This document shows positions 7,776 through 17,321 of a stretch of DNA of 64,000 nt, one piece after another (within the stretch, counting starts at the first letter, position 1; each line of letters begins with the position of its first letter). The DNA is from Phenylobacterium sp. CCH9-H3 (GTDB lineage: Bacteria > Pseudomonadota > Alphaproteobacteria > Caulobacterales > Caulobacteraceae), in assembly GCF_001557235.1 (NCBI RefSeq), contig NZ_LSJI01000225.1, positions 1 through 64,000 of the forward strand, read 5' to 3'. The position numbers and the translations under genes are program-made. Below the pieces are notes generated by a model, which was not told the origin of the DNA, made no database searches, and was given only the letters and a program-made list of their open reading frames with translations.

Positions 7776-9815
7776 ATGCGTCTGGCGGCTCTGGTCTCGG
7801 CGATGGTTCTGGCGACGGCGGGCGCCGTCTCGGCTCAGGTCGCCGACGGTCCCTCCCGCACGTTCGGCGCCCGCGACCTGTTCGGTTTGCAGATGGCCAG
7901 CGACCCGCAGGTGCGGCCCGATGGCGGCGCGGCGGCCTATGTGCGCGTTTCCAACGACATCATGACCGACCGCGCCCGGCGGTCGATCTGGCTGGTGGAC
8001 ACCGCCACCGGCGCCCAGACGCCGCTGGTCGTCGACGAGGCCTCGAACCTGGCGCCCCGCTGGTCGCCCGACGGTTCGCGCCTAGCCTATGTGGCCGCGG
8101 GGCCCGATGGCGCGCAACTCTACGTCCGCTGGATGGCCACCGGCCGCTCGGCCCGGGTCGCCAGCCTGGAGCAGGCCCCCAACGACATCGCCTGGTCGCC
8201 CGACGGCAAGACGCTGGCCTTCACCATGCTGACCGTGGATGAGGGCCGCCCCCTCGCGCCTTCGATCCGCAAGCCGGAGGGCGCCAAGTGGGCCGAGCCG
8301 CTGAAGGTGATCGACCGCATCACCTACCGGGCGGACGGGGAAGGCTTCCTCAAGCCCGGCTACCGCCAGGTGTTCGCGGTAAGCGCCGACGGCGGCCAAC
8401 CGCGCCAGCTGACCTTCGGCAAGTTCGACAACGCCGGGCCGATCAGCTTCACCAGGGACGGCCGGTCGGTGCTCTTCTCGACCAACCGGGCCGAGACCTG
8501 GGAGCGCGACCCCCAGGAAGCCGAGATCCATGCCGTCAGCCTGGAGGATGGCGCCCTGACCCGGCTCACCAACCGGGTCGGCCCCGACCTCGCGCCGACG
8601 GTCTCTCCCGACGGTTCGAAGATCGCCTACGTGGGCTTCGACGACCAGCGCCGGCGCGGCTACGAGAACCAGCGCCTCTACGTGATGGACCGCGACGGCC
8701 GGAACAGCCGCGTCCTGACCAGCGGCCTCGACCGCAGCGTCGGCGCTCCTCAGTGGGCTGCCGACGGCAAGAGCCTCTATGTCAGCTATGACGACGAGGG
8801 TGTGACCAAGGTCGCCCGTGTCGGCCTGGACGGGAAGATCGAGACCGTGCTCTCCGGCCTTGGCGGCGGCGGCCTGGACCGTCCCTATACGGGCGGCGAA
8901 TTCTCGGTGGGCCGCAACGGCCTCCTGGCCTTCACCGACGCGGCCACGACCCGGCCCTCGGACCTCGTCCTCTACCGAGCGGGCAAGGCCCGGCGCGTCA
9001 CCGACCTCAACGCCGACCTCCTCGCCGGCAAGTCCATGGCCCGGGTCGAGGCGCTGCCGGTGACGTCGAGCTACGACAAGAAGCCCATCGGGGCCTGGAT
9101 CGCCTATCCGCCCAACTTCGATCCGTCCAAGAAGTACCCGCTGATCCTCGAGATCCACGGCGGCCCCTTCGCGGCCTACGGCCCGAGCTTCTCGACCGAC
9201 GTGCAGCTCTACGCCGCCGCGGGCTATGTGGTGGTCTATTCGAACCCGCGCGGCTCCACCTCCTACGGCGAGGCCTTCGCCAACGAGATCGACCGCAACT
9301 ACCCCAGCCACGACTACGACGATCTGATGAGCGTGGTGGATGCGGCCATCGCCAAGGGTGTCGTCGACGAAAAGCGCCTGCACGTGACCGGCGGATCGGG
9401 CGGCGGGGCGCTGACGGCCTGGATCGTGGGCAAGACCGACCGCTTCCGTGCGGCGGCCACCCAGAAGCCCGTCATCAACTGGTCCAGCCAGGTGCTGACC
9501 ACCGACGGCTACACCTTCATGGCCAGCTACTGGTTCGGGAAGATGCCCTGGGAGGACCCGCAAGGGTACTGGGCCCGCTCGCCGCTCTCGCTGGTGGGCA
9601 ATGTGAAGACTCCGACCCTGGTGGTCGTGGGCGAACAGGACGACCGAACGCCGCCATCCGAGGCCGACCAGTACTTCGCCGCCCTCCAGTTGCGCGGCGT
9701 GCCGACCGCCCTCGTCCGTGTGCCGGGCGCCAGCCACGGCGGCATCGCGGCGCGCCCCTCGCAGTCCGGCGCCAAGGCGGGCGCCATCCTGGCGTGGTTC
9801 GAGCGATACAGGTGA
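7776..9815 (+). CDS. S9 family peptidase (acylaminoacyl-peptidase/DPP-like), exported
   Basis: The 679-residue protein has a signal peptide (MRLAALVSAMVLATAGAVSAQ). An N-terminal beta-propeller contains several PD40-type repeats (LAPRWSPDGSRLAYV, DIAWSPDGKTLAFT, LAPTVSPDGSKIAYV), followed by an alpha/beta hydrolase domain. The catalytic triad is readable: Ser541 in GGSGGG, Asp622 in GEQDDRTP and His654 in GASHGG. Family members trim short peptides in the periplasm. It is monocistronic. Confidence 0.93.
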   Translation: MRLAALVSAMVLATAGAVSAQVADGPSRTFGARDLFGLQMASDPQVRPDGGAAAYVRVSNDIMTDRARRSIWLVDTATGAQTPLVVDEASNLAPRWSPDGSRLAYVAAGPDGAQLYVRWMATGRSARVASLEQAPNDIAWSPDGKTLAFTMLTVDEGRPLAPSIRKPEGAKWAEPLKVIDRITYRADGEGFLKPGYRQVFAVSADGGQPRQLTFGKFDNAGPISFTRDGRSVLFSTNRAETWERDPQEAEIHAVSLEDGALTRLTNRVGPDLAPTVSPDGSKIAYVGFDDQRRRGYENQRLYVMDRDGRNSRVLTSGLDRSVGAPQWAADGKSLYVSYDDEGVTKVARVGLDGKIETVLSGLGGGGLDRPYTGGEFSVGRNGLLAFTDAATTRPSDLVLYRAGKARRVTDLNADLLAGKSMARVEALPVTSSYDKKPIGAWIAYPPNFDPSKKYPLILEIHGGPFAAYGPSFSTDVQLYAAAGYVVVYSNPRGSTSYGEAFANEIDRNYPSHDYDDLMSVVDAAIAKGVVDEKRLHVTGGSGGGALTAWIVGKTDRFRAAATQKPVINWSSQVLTTDGYTFMASYWFGKMPWEDPQGYWARSPLSLVGNVKTPTLVVVGEQDDRTPPSEADQYFAALQLRGVPTALVRVPGASHGGIAARPSQSGAKAGAILAWFERYR

Positions 9816-9908
9816 GGTGAGTTTCGCCGGGGTGTTACGGGTCGGATGCAATATCCCGCGTAACATGGTTTATTCGGCTCGCATGCCGAGGCGGGGAACA
9901 TAGGGGCC

Positions 9909-10871
9909 ATGGCGCGCGATGCGCCCAGCACCACCATCCGCGTGGCCGCGCGCCTCGCCAACGGCTTCGCCCTGGATCTGGTGAAGCTGGGTGGGTTCGG
10001 GCGCGACGTGATCGACGGCCTGCTGATGGTCGCCATCAGCCAGGCCAACGTCGCCCAGATCACCCGCAACGCCGATCTTCAGCGCACCTATGCGACCCTC
10101 GACCAGCCGCCGCCGGACGAGCTGCGCCGCCCGGTCAGCGTCAGCGCCATCGCCAATTCGCTGCGGATCCCGTTCGAGACGGCGCGCCGCCGGATTTCCA
10201 GCCTCGTGGAGCTGGGCGTCGTGCGCACGGCCGCGCGCGGCGTCATCATCCCGACGGCGCCCCTGAACTCGCCCTTCTACCGGATGGGGGCGGGGGCGAA
10301 CTACGCCCTGGTGCGCAATCTCTACTTCCGCCTGCGCGGCATCGGCCTGCTGGAGGATCTGCCCCGTCCGGCCGCCGGCGCCTTCGACGCGGAGCGTCCG
10401 CCCGTTCGCCTCGTGATCCGCCTGTCGTCGGACTACCTGCTGCGCCTGGCTGAGCCGATCACGATCCATATGGGCGACCTGGTGACGGGCCTGGTGCTCA
10501 TGGACGTCGTCCACGCCAACACCGAGCACTTGGACGACAGCCAGGGCGGCGAGGACGACGGCGCGTGGACCGAGCGCAGCTTCGTGCCGGACAGCCTGCG
10601 CCGGCCGGTGCGGACGACCACCCTCGCCGAACGGCTGGGCATCCCACAGGAAACCGTGCGCCGGCACATTCACCGATTGGTCGAATCCGACAGATGCGAA
10701 CGCAGAGAGAACGGATACGTCGTTCCCGCCCGCGTATTGGCCCGTCCGCCCTTCGTCCAGTACATGTTGGACAATCAGTCGCACCTGCATCGGTTGTATG
10801 CGGCGCTGCGCGATTTTGGCGTTCTTGCCGAGTGGGAACGCGAGGTTCTTGCCCTCCGCGGCGCCGCCTGA
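9909..10871 (+). CDS. Duplicated winged-helix DNA-binding protein
   Basis: The 320-residue protein is made of two homologous halves. Each has a helical lead-in, a winged helix (PVSVSAIANSLRIPFETARR near residues 77-96; PVRTTTLAERLGIPQETVRR near 234-253) and a final helix LYFRLRGIGLLEDLP or LYAALRDFGVLAEWE. The HTH resembles GntR/Crp-type wings, but the full family was not recognised. It could bind a long or bipartite operator as a monomer. No effector domain is apparent. Confidence 0.72.
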   Translation: MARDAPSTTIRVAARLANGFALDLVKLGGFGRDVIDGLLMVAISQANVAQITRNADLQRTYATLDQPPPDELRRPVSVSAIANSLRIPFETARRRISSLVELGVVRTAARGVIIPTAPLNSPFYRMGAGANYALVRNLYFRLRGIGLLEDLPRPAAGAFDAERPPVRLVIRLSSDYLLRLAEPITIHMGDLVTGLVLMDVVHANTEHLDDSQGGEDDGAWTERSFVPDSLRRPVRTTTLAERLGIPQETVRRHIHRLVESDRCERRENGYVVPARVLARPPFVQYMLDNQSHLHRLYAALRDFGVLAEWEREVLALRGAA

Positions 10872-10950
10872 CCGAAACGAGAACGCGGCATGGCCCCAAA
10901 ATGGGTAGGCGTTCGTTTTCAAGCTGGGCTACGGCGCCTCAACTTATGGA

Positions 10951-10970
10951 CGTACCTCGGGGGAGGTACG
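10951..10970. promoter_or_regulatory. Perfect hairpin/operator upstream of the XRE gene
   Basis: CGTACCTC GGGG GAGGTACG is an 8-base perfect inverted repeat with a GGGG centre, 60 bases before the XRE start. There is no U-tract, so it is more likely an operator or leader structure than a terminator. Confidence 0.45.
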
Positions 10971-11029
10971 GGCGCGGGGGCTGCTCCATCGGGGGGTGAG
11001 GCGGCCCCCGCATCACCGGGTCGGGGAAC

Positions 11030-11473
11030 ATGACAAGGCCATTGGAACGCGAAATCGAAGGGGCCCCGTTGGCGGAAACGCCCGAGGCCGGGCGAGGCGA
11101 AGGGCCTCATCCCGTTGACCGCCATGTCGGCCTGCGCATCCGCATGCGACGCAAGGAGATGGGCGTGAGCCAGGAACGGCTTGCGGAAGCCCTCGGGATC
11201 ACATTCCAGCAGGTCCAGAAGTACGAGCGGGGCGCCAACCGCGTCAGCGCCTCCAAGCTGTGGGAGATCGCCGCGGCGCTCAAGACGCCGGTGGCCTATT
11301 TCTATGACGGCCTCGGCGACCAGGACGCCCTCGCGGCCCAGCGCGACGCGGCGCAGGAATTCATGCTCTCCACCGAGGGCATGGAGCTCATGGCCGCCTT
11401 CCCGCGCATCGCCGAACCCGCCATCCGCCGCAAGATCGTCGAGCTGGTGCGGGTGGTGGCCGACGAAGGTTAG
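11030..11473 (+). CDS. XRE family helix-turn-helix regulator
   Basis: 147 residues. The HTH spans about residues 25-85 (VGLRIRMRRKEMGVSQERLAEALGITFQQVQKYERGANRVSASKLWEIA), followed by an acidic linker and a C-terminal helical region. This type is common as a stand-alone repressor in Caulobacterales. A perfect hairpin at 10951-10970 is a candidate site for autoregulation. The last four bases overlap the convergent acyl-CoA synthetase gene. Confidence 0.88.
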   Translation: MTRPLEREIEGAPLAETPEAGRGEGPHPVDRHVGLRIRMRRKEMGVSQERLAEALGITFQQVQKYERGANRVSASKLWEIAAALKTPVAYFYDGLGDQDALAAQRDAAQEFMLSTEGMELMAAFPRIAEPAIRRKIVELVRVVADEG

Positions 11474-13017
11474 GCCGAAGCTGTAGCCTTGTAGCCGTCG
11501 CGCAGCTCGCGTTTGAGCACCTTGCCGATGTGGCTGCGCGGCAAGGCCTCCACCAGGGTCAGGTCCGCCAGCCGCTGGGTCTTGCCGACCCGGCCGTTGA
11601 CGAAGCCCTTCACCTCTTCGGCCGTGGCGGATGCGCCCGGCTTCAGCGCCACGAACGCCACCGGCGTCTCGCCCCAGGCGTCCGACGGCACGCCCACGAC
11701 GGCCGCCTCCAGCACCGCGGGATGCTGGTGCAGTTCGGCTTCCAGGTCGCTCGGGTAAATGTTGAACCCGCCCGAGATGATCATGTCCTTCTTGCGGTCC
11801 ATGAGGCTGAGGAAGCCGTCCTCGTCGAAGCGGCCGACGTCCCCGGTGCGGATGAAGCGCAGGCCGTCGGGGCTGTACCACTCGGCTTCCGAGGTCTTCC
11901 CCGGTTGGTTGTGGTAGCCGACCATCATCGCGCCCGAACGGCCGACCACTTCGCCCACTTCGCCTTGGGCCACTTCCTTCCCGTCCTCGCCGATCAGGCG
12001 GATGTCGTGGCCGGGCAGCGGCCGGCCGACCGTATGCAGCTTGTCCGGAAACTCGTGGCACTGCAGCCCGCACGAGCCGCCGCCCTCGGTCATGCCGTAG
12101 AATTCCACGAGGCCGCCCGGCCAGCGGTCCAGCACCTGGCGTTTCAGCTCGGCCGAGAACGGCGCGGAGGTAGCGAACTTCATCTGGTAGGATGACAGGT
12201 CGTAGCGGTCGAAGTCCGGGTGCTCCATCAGCCGGCGGTACTGCACCGGCACCAGCATAGCGTGGGTGGCGCGGTGCTTCGCCGACAGGTCCAGGAACTG
12301 CTTCACGTCGAACTTCGGCATCAGGACCGCCGTGCCGCCGTTGGAGATCGTCGGCAGGTACGAAACCAGGGTGGTGTTGGAGTAGAGCGGCGTTGAGATC
12401 ATCGTGACCGCGTCCGCCGGATAGACCCCGCGCCGGATCTGCCCCCATCGCATCCGGTGCGGCTGGACGATCCCCTTAGGCGCCCCGGTCGTGCCGGAGG
12501 AATAGATGATGTTGAAGCCCTGGTCCGGCTCCACCTCGTGCAGCACGGGCTTTGCCCCCTCCGGCGCCAGCCACTGCTCGAATGGCGTCCCAGCGTCCGA
12601 GCCGTCCAGCGAGACGCGCCTTGCGGTCACCTGGTCCATGACGCCGGCCATGTGCTCAGCGAGCTGGGCGTCCAGGAAGAAGACCTTGGCGCCTGAGTCC
12701 TTGAGCTGGATGACCAGGCTCTCAGGCGTCGACGACGGCGCCAGCGGCGCGACGGTGGCCGCCGCGCGCAGGATGCCGAAGAACGTCGCGCCGTATTCCG
12801 CCGAGGTGGTGGCGCAGATGGCGGCCACATCCGCCCGGCCCACGCCGTCCCTCTGCAGGGCCGCCGCGACCCGGTCCATCAGGGCGTCCAGCTCGCGGTA
12901 GCCGATGGTCCGTTTGGCATCCACCAGAGCCGGCTTGTCGCCGTGCTCGGCGGCCTGGGCGCGGATGACGTCCGCGAGGGTCCCGAAATCCTGGGACAAA
13001 AGCTCTTCGGCGGTCAT
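11470..13017 (-). CDS. Class I adenylate-forming acyl-CoA synthetase
   Basis: The 515-residue protein has all core motifs of AMP-dependent ligases: the AMP loop YSSGTTGAPKG (172-182), FYGMTEGG, RTGDVG, the hinge DRKKDMIISGGFNIYPSDLE and the C-terminal GKVLKREL with catalytic Lys499. It activates a carboxylic acid to an acyl-AMP and then acyl-CoA. With the neighbouring GPH transporter and CaiB transferase it may serve uptake and activation of an organic acid; the substrate is not predictable. Confidence 0.9.
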   Translation of the reverse strand: MTAEELLSQDFGTLADVIRAQAAEHGDKPALVDAKRTIGYRELDALMDRVAAALQRDGVGRADVAAICATTSAEYGATFFGILRAAATVAPLAPSSTPESLVIQLKDSGAKVFFLDAQLAEHMAGVMDQVTARRVSLDGSDAGTPFEQWLAPEGAKPVLHEVEPDQGFNIIYSSGTTGAPKGIVQPHRMRWGQIRRGVYPADAVTMISTPLYSNTTLVSYLPTISNGGTAVLMPKFDVKQFLDLSAKHRATHAMLVPVQYRRLMEHPDFDRYDLSSYQMKFATSAPFSAELKRQVLDRWPGGLVEFYGMTEGGGSCGLQCHEFPDKLHTVGRPLPGHDIRLIGEDGKEVAQGEVGEVVGRSGAMMVGYHNQPGKTSEAEWYSPDGLRFIRTGDVGRFDEDGFLSLMDRKKDMIISGGFNIYPSDLEAELHQHPAVLEAAVVGVPSDAWGETPVAFVALKPGASATAEEVKGFVNGRVGKTQRLADLTLVEALPRSHIGKVLKRELRDGYKATASA

Positions 13018-13041
13018 GCGGCGAACTCCAGTCTACGCGGT

Positions 13042-14562
13042 TCAGGCCAGTCCGGACTTGCCGGACGCGGGCTCGCCCTCCTGCGCCAGGTCGGCGGCGG
13101 CGGCAAGCTTGCGGAGGGTCTCCATATGGCTGGCGCGGCTGATGCCGTAGCCCATCAGGAGAAGCGCTGCGGTCCCGTAGAGGACGATCTGGGTGGGGGC
13201 GTAGATCAGGCCCAGCCCGCGCACGATCTCCTCCGGGACGCTGCCCGGCTTGGCTCCGGTCGGGAACCTGACGGCCGACACGATCAGGCCCGCGGCGAAG
13301 ATGCCGAGACCCGTGGTCGACTTGTTGGCGAAGGCGATGGCGGCGAAGAACAGGCCTTCCTGGCGGCGGCCGGTCTTGAGCTCGGCGTCCTCCACCACGT
13401 CGGCGATCATCGACGAGAACAGGATGTTCGCCGTCACCCCGATGCCCACGTAGAGCAGGTTGGTCACGAAGATCGTCCCGAAGATCAGCGGCGAGTCGTT
13501 GGAGGGAAAGGCGCCCAGCAGGCGCAGGATGATCGGCCCGACCCCAAAGGCGACGCCGGTCGGGATCAGCACCATGGCCACCGGCTTCTTCTCGAACCGC
13601 CGCGCGAGCCGGGGGGCGACCACGAAGGCCATGATCGCGGCCAGCAGGCTGGACACGCCGAACAGGGCGATTTCCCCGGTGCTGAACTCCCAGAAATAGG
13701 TCGAGAAATAGAGGGTGGTGGCGAAGCCCAGGCCGATGCCGGCGTAGAGGAAGAAGCCGGCCGCCAGGATCATCAGGAAGTTGCGGTTGTTCAGTGTGCC
13801 GACCATTTCGCGGGCCAGGCGCCCGAAGGTGATCCGCTCAGACGGCGGACTGCGCAGGTGCGGGATCTGCCGGTGGGTGCCCAACGAGGTCACCAAAATC
13901 GCCAGCAGCATGAGCCCGGCGCCGAACAGGCCGTGCTGCGCATAACCCTCCGGATTGAGTTGGCCGGCCGGATACTCGGCGGTGGGCTTCAGGAACACCG
14001 CCGTGGTCACGGCATAGGCGACCAGCCCCCCGCCCCAGCCGAAGAGATAGCGATAGCTGAGCAGCCGCGTGCGCTCGTCGTACTCGGTGGTCAGCTCTGC
14101 CGCGAGCGCCGCGGACGGGATCTCGTAGCAGCTGATGAAGCTGCGGATCAGCACCGCCACGGCGACCAGGTAGGCCACCTGCGCCGGCTGGCTCCAGCCC
14201 GTGGGCGGATTCCAGATGAGGATGTAGGACAGCCCCACAGGGATCGCCGCGGCATACATCCAGGGGTGCCGCCGGCCCCATTTCGAGCGGGTGTTGTCCG
14301 ATAGCTGGCCCACGATCGGATCGATGAAGGCGTCGAGCAGCAGAGCGACCATGATGGCCAGGCCCACGGTCTGGGCCGGCAGCCCCACCACCTGGGCGTA
14401 GAAGAAGGCCAGGAAGTACGAGAAGCCGTTGTCCTTCACCCCGAAGGCGACGGACCCGAACCCGTAGAAGAACCGGGTCGAGAAGCTCAGGCGGCGCGCG
14501 CCTGCCTGCGCCGGAGCGTCGGTGGCCAAAGGATATCCTCCAGGGTGCGCGGCGTTCGCCAT
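13042..14562 (-). CDS. GPH-family (MelB-like) sugar/cation symporter of the MFS
   Basis: About 506 residues with twelve hydrophobic segments. The N-terminal motif FGVKDNGFSYFLAFFYAQVVGLP and D-x6-G-x-LSDNTRSKWGRRHPWM are characteristic of glycoside-pentoside-hexuronide:cation symporters. It imports a small organic solute across the inner membrane. The ATG at 14562 is chosen; a TTG start at 14607 would add 15 residues and is less likely. It lies 24 bases upstream of the acyl-CoA synthetase gene, so the two probably form an operon. Confidence 0.85.
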   Translation of the reverse strand: MANAAHPGGYPLATDAPAQAGARRLSFSTRFFYGFGSVAFGVKDNGFSYFLAFFYAQVVGLPAQTVGLAIMVALLLDAFIDPIVGQLSDNTRSKWGRRHPWMYAAAIPVGLSYILIWNPPTGWSQPAQVAYLVAVAVLIRSFISCYEIPSAALAAELTTEYDERTRLLSYRYLFGWGGGLVAYAVTTAVFLKPTAEYPAGQLNPEGYAQHGLFGAGLMLLAILVTSLGTHRQIPHLRSPPSERITFGRLAREMVGTLNNRNFLMILAAGFFLYAGIGLGFATTLYFSTYFWEFSTGEIALFGVSSLLAAIMAFVVAPRLARRFEKKPVAMVLIPTGVAFGVGPIILRLLGAFPSNDSPLIFGTIFVTNLLYVGIGVTANILFSSMIADVVEDAELKTGRRQEGLFFAAIAFANKSTTGLGIFAAGLIVSAVRFPTGAKPGSVPEEIVRGLGLIYAPTQIVLYGTAALLLMGYGISRASHMETLRKLAAAADLAQEGEPASGKSGLA

Positions 14563-14612
14563 CTGCCGATCGAGGCGGAACCTGGGGTAGCCGGCCAGCC
14601 ACGTCAATCCGT

Positions 14613-14674
14613 TTGAGCGTGCGGTACGGATCGTCCCACAAACCGATACGCGGTCAAGTTGAGCGTCTGGTACG
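14613..14674. promoter_or_regulatory. Two direct repeats in the transporter promoter region
   Basis: TTGAGCGTGCGGTACG (14613-14628) and TTGAGCGTCTGGTACG (14659-14674) match at 14 of 16 positions and lie 46 bases apart, between the tandem-TetR stop and the transporter start. On the minus strand TTGACC (a possible -35) sits just downstream of the distal copy, so the copies would bracket the promoter. They may be binding sites for the adjacent tandem TetR regulator. Confidence 0.5.
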
Positions 14675-14694
14675 AAGTGACGTTCGCAACGCCA

Positions 14695-15942
14695 TCAGGC
14701 GGCGGGGGACGTCAGGCCCTCGAACAACGGCCGCACATAGTGCTGCACCACCGTCTCCGGCGCCATGCCAGGGGTCCAGTAGTGCAGCTCGGCGGCCGCA
14801 TTGATCGCCGTGCTGATGATCTGCGAGGCGATGTTGACGTCCACCGGCGCGATGGAGCCATCGGCGACGCCGTCGCAGAGGATCGAGGCGAAACGGTAGG
14901 ACAGGCGGTTGAACCGCTGCATCAGATCGGGCCGCAGCGGCTCCGGCACGGCGCTGAGGGCGGAGGTGCGCAGGAGCGGCGCCTCGCCGCTGACCTGATG
15001 TTCGATCAGCGCCGCCACGGCCGACGCTAGCACCTCGAGTCCGGAGCCCCCGGCCCCCTCGGCCGCATGGATCGCCCGCCACATGATGTCGAAGGTGCGC
15101 TGGAAGCACGCCACCACAAGGTCGTCCTTGGTTTCGTTGTGGTGATAGAAGGCGCCCTTGCTGACGTTCAGCCGCGCCGAGATCCGCTCCACCGAGGCGC
15201 CGTGATAGCCTTCCTCGTTGATCAGGCAGGTGGCCGCCTTGAGGAAGAGCTCGGACGAGGCGCTGGCGGCGGGCCCGTCGTCACGGACGAGGCTGAGAGG
15301 CTTGCGCGCCGGCCATGCGCCGCCCTCCGGCACGAGGCCACGGGTCAGGATCGCCGCCATCCGGTCCGCGGTGCGGGGATAGTCAGAGACCTCGACCTGA
15401 TGCTGCCAGGCCGCCGTCCAGAACATCTCGGACAGCAGGATGTGCGCGCGTGCATTCCGGTGCAGTCGCGGCAGGACGTCCGGCCCGGCCAGCAGGTTCC
15501 GGAAGCTTCGGAACATGTCCACATAGGCCGTGTTCACCCGCTCGGAATTGAGAGCGCGGACATCGTTGAACGCCGGCAGCGGATCGGCCTCGCCCTGCAC
15601 GACCCGCGCGGCATAGTCGAACCAGGCGTGGATGAAGGCCGTGAGGCGATCCGTCGGCGTCGCTTCACCCGCCGCCACGGCGATCAGGACCTCGTAGGTC
15701 TCGACGCCCTTGAGGAACGCAGCCGCGGCCAGTTCCTCCTTGTTGCGGAAGTAGTAGATGACGCCCGTCGGGACCAGATCGAGGCGAGCTGCAACGTCGC
15801 CGAGGGTCATGCCGCGCACGCCCTTGCGGTTCATTTCCTCGACCGCGGAGCGGACGATCGCGTTGCGCTTGGCCTCGTAGCGTCGCGTGGGCCGGCGCGC
15901 CCCCGTCTCACCGCTCGACGAGGCCCCATCGTCGGCTGTCAT
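14695..15942 (-). CDS. Tandem TetR regulator with two DNA-binding domains
   Basis: The 415-residue protein is two TetR units in one chain. The first HTH is near residues 20-75 (MTLGDVAARLDLVPTGVIYY), the second near 225-285 (ASVERISARLNVSKGAFYHH). Each is followed by a ligand-binding-type helical domain. Such fusions would act as pseudo-dimers. The ATG at 15942 has AGGTG about eight bases upstream; the ATG at 15948 is the alternative. It is divergent from the CoA-transferase gene and upstream of the transporter. Confidence 0.85.
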   Translation of the reverse strand: MTADDGASSSGETGARRPTRRYEAKRNAIVRSAVEEMNRKGVRGMTLGDVAARLDLVPTGVIYYFRNKEELAAAAFLKGVETYEVLIAVAAGEATPTDRLTAFIHAWFDYAARVVQGEADPLPAFNDVRALNSERVNTAYVDMFRSFRNLLAGPDVLPRLHRNARAHILLSEMFWTAAWQHQVEVSDYPRTADRMAAILTRGLVPEGGAWPARKPLSLVRDDGPAASASSELFLKAATCLINEEGYHGASVERISARLNVSKGAFYHHNETKDDLVVACFQRTFDIMWRAIHAAEGAGGSGLEVLASAVAALIEHQVSGEAPLLRTSALSAVPEPLRPDLMQRFNRLSYRFASILCDGVADGSIAPVDVNIASQIISTAINAAAELHYWTPGMAPETVVQHYVRPLFEGLTSPAA

Positions 15943-16052
15943 CCCCATGTCACCTGTCTTAGCGTGGTTCGCGGCGGGTCTCCATGGCCCCTTCCGCAAG
16001 GTCAGTTGTGGCAAGCCGTGGCCAGTGCTCTGTTTCGCACCGGAGGATCCCC

Positions 16053-17225
16053 ATGCTGCTCGAGGGCTTGAAGGTCGTGGAGATGGCCACCTGGGTCGCC
16101 GGGCCCAGCGCCGCGGCGGTCCTGGCCGACTGGGGCGCCGAGGTGGTCAAGGTCGAAAGCCCGATCGGGGACGCCACCCGCGTCTACTATCCCGACACCG
16201 CCGAGGCCCCGGGCAATCCCATCTTCACCAACGAGAACCGCGGCAAGAAGGGCGTGGTCCTCGACATCTCCAAGCCCGCGGGGCGCGAGGCGCTGAAGGC
16301 CCTGCTGCGACAGGCCGACATCTTCGTCACCAACGTCCGGCCCGGATCCATGAAGCGGCTGGGCCTGGACTACGACGCCCTGAAGGCCGAGATGCCGACC
16401 CTGATCTACGCCGCGGTCACGGGATACGGCCTGGTGGGACCGGAGGCCGACACGCCGGCCTTCGACATGACCGCCTTCTGGACCCGCTCTGGCGTCGCCC
16501 ACGCCACCATCCCCCCCGACCAGGAGCCCTTCGCCTCACGCCCGGGATTCGGCGATCATGTGACGGCGCTGGCCACCGTCTCAGCGATCCTGGCAGCGGT
16601 TCACGAGCGCCATTCGACGGGTCGCGGCCGCTTGGTGGAGACCAGCCTGCTTAGGGCCGGCGCCTATGCGATCAGTTGGGACCTGGCGATCCAGCTCCGC
16701 TACGGCCATGTGGTCACCGCCCAGCCGCGCGACGAGCGGCCGGGGCCGATCTCGGGCTTCTTCCGCACCAAGGACGACCGCTGGCTGCTGCTGCTGCCCC
16801 GCACCCTGGATTGCTTCGCCCAGTTGATGATCGCCCTGCACCGGCCCGAGATCCTCGCCGAGCCGCGCTACGATCCGCCGGTGACGGACATGGAGACGGT
16901 CCGCGAGATCCGGGCCATCGTCGACGAGGCCTTCGCGCAGATGACCCTGGCTGAGGTCGGCGAGCGGTTGACGGCGGGCGATCTCGCCTGGGCGCCCATG
17001 GGGACGCTGGCCGAGCTCGCCGAGGCGGACTTCGCCCGGGACGCAGGCTGTTTCGAGTTCGTGGACGACGGCTGGGGCCAGACCTTTCGCGTGCCCGCCT
17101 CGCCCGCACGCTTCCCGGAAGGCGCGCCGAAGGTCAGCCGGCCTGCGCCCAAGCTGGGCGAGCACACCCGCGAGGTGCTGGAGGCCGCGGGCCTGACACC
17201 CGACGAGATCGCGGCGCTGCTCTAG
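16053..17225 (+). CDS. CaiB/BaiF (family III) CoA-transferase
   Basis: The 390-residue protein has the family start LLEGLKVVEMATWVAGPSAA, GADVVKVE-like GAEVVKVES, NRGKKGVVLD and NVRPGSMKRLGLDY. Asp138 in PAFDMTAFW probably aligns with the catalytic aspartate that forms the acyl anhydride. It moves CoA between carboxylic acids. A GGAGG-type site (CGGAGGATCCCC) precedes the ATG. Being divergent from the tandem TetR suggests shared control with the acyl-CoA synthetase and transporter. Confidence 0.88.
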   Translation: MLLEGLKVVEMATWVAGPSAAAVLADWGAEVVKVESPIGDATRVYYPDTAEAPGNPIFTNENRGKKGVVLDISKPAGREALKALLRQADIFVTNVRPGSMKRLGLDYDALKAEMPTLIYAAVTGYGLVGPEADTPAFDMTAFWTRSGVAHATIPPDQEPFASRPGFGDHVTALATVSAILAAVHERHSTGRGRLVETSLLRAGAYAISWDLAIQLRYGHVVTAQPRDERPGPISGFFRTKDDRWLLLLPRTLDCFAQLMIALHRPEILAEPRYDPPVTDMETVREIRAIVDEAFAQMTLAEVGERLTAGDLAWAPMGTLAELAEADFARDAGCFEFVDDGWGQTFRVPASPARFPEGAPKVSRPAPKLGEHTREVLEAAGLTPDEIAALL

Positions 17226-17321
17226 CGGGCGCCCGCAGCCGTCGATCGACCGTTGATCTCGTTGCGGCTTGTACGGGGCCCGCGCCGGCGCGAACCTCCT
17301 CCCGTGGCAGGGGGATCGAGC

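Noticed and set aside
8082..9866. 594-codon open frame on the minus strand
   Set aside because: It is fully antisense to the S9 peptidase gene, whose catalytic motifs are intact; long antisense frames are expected at this GC content.
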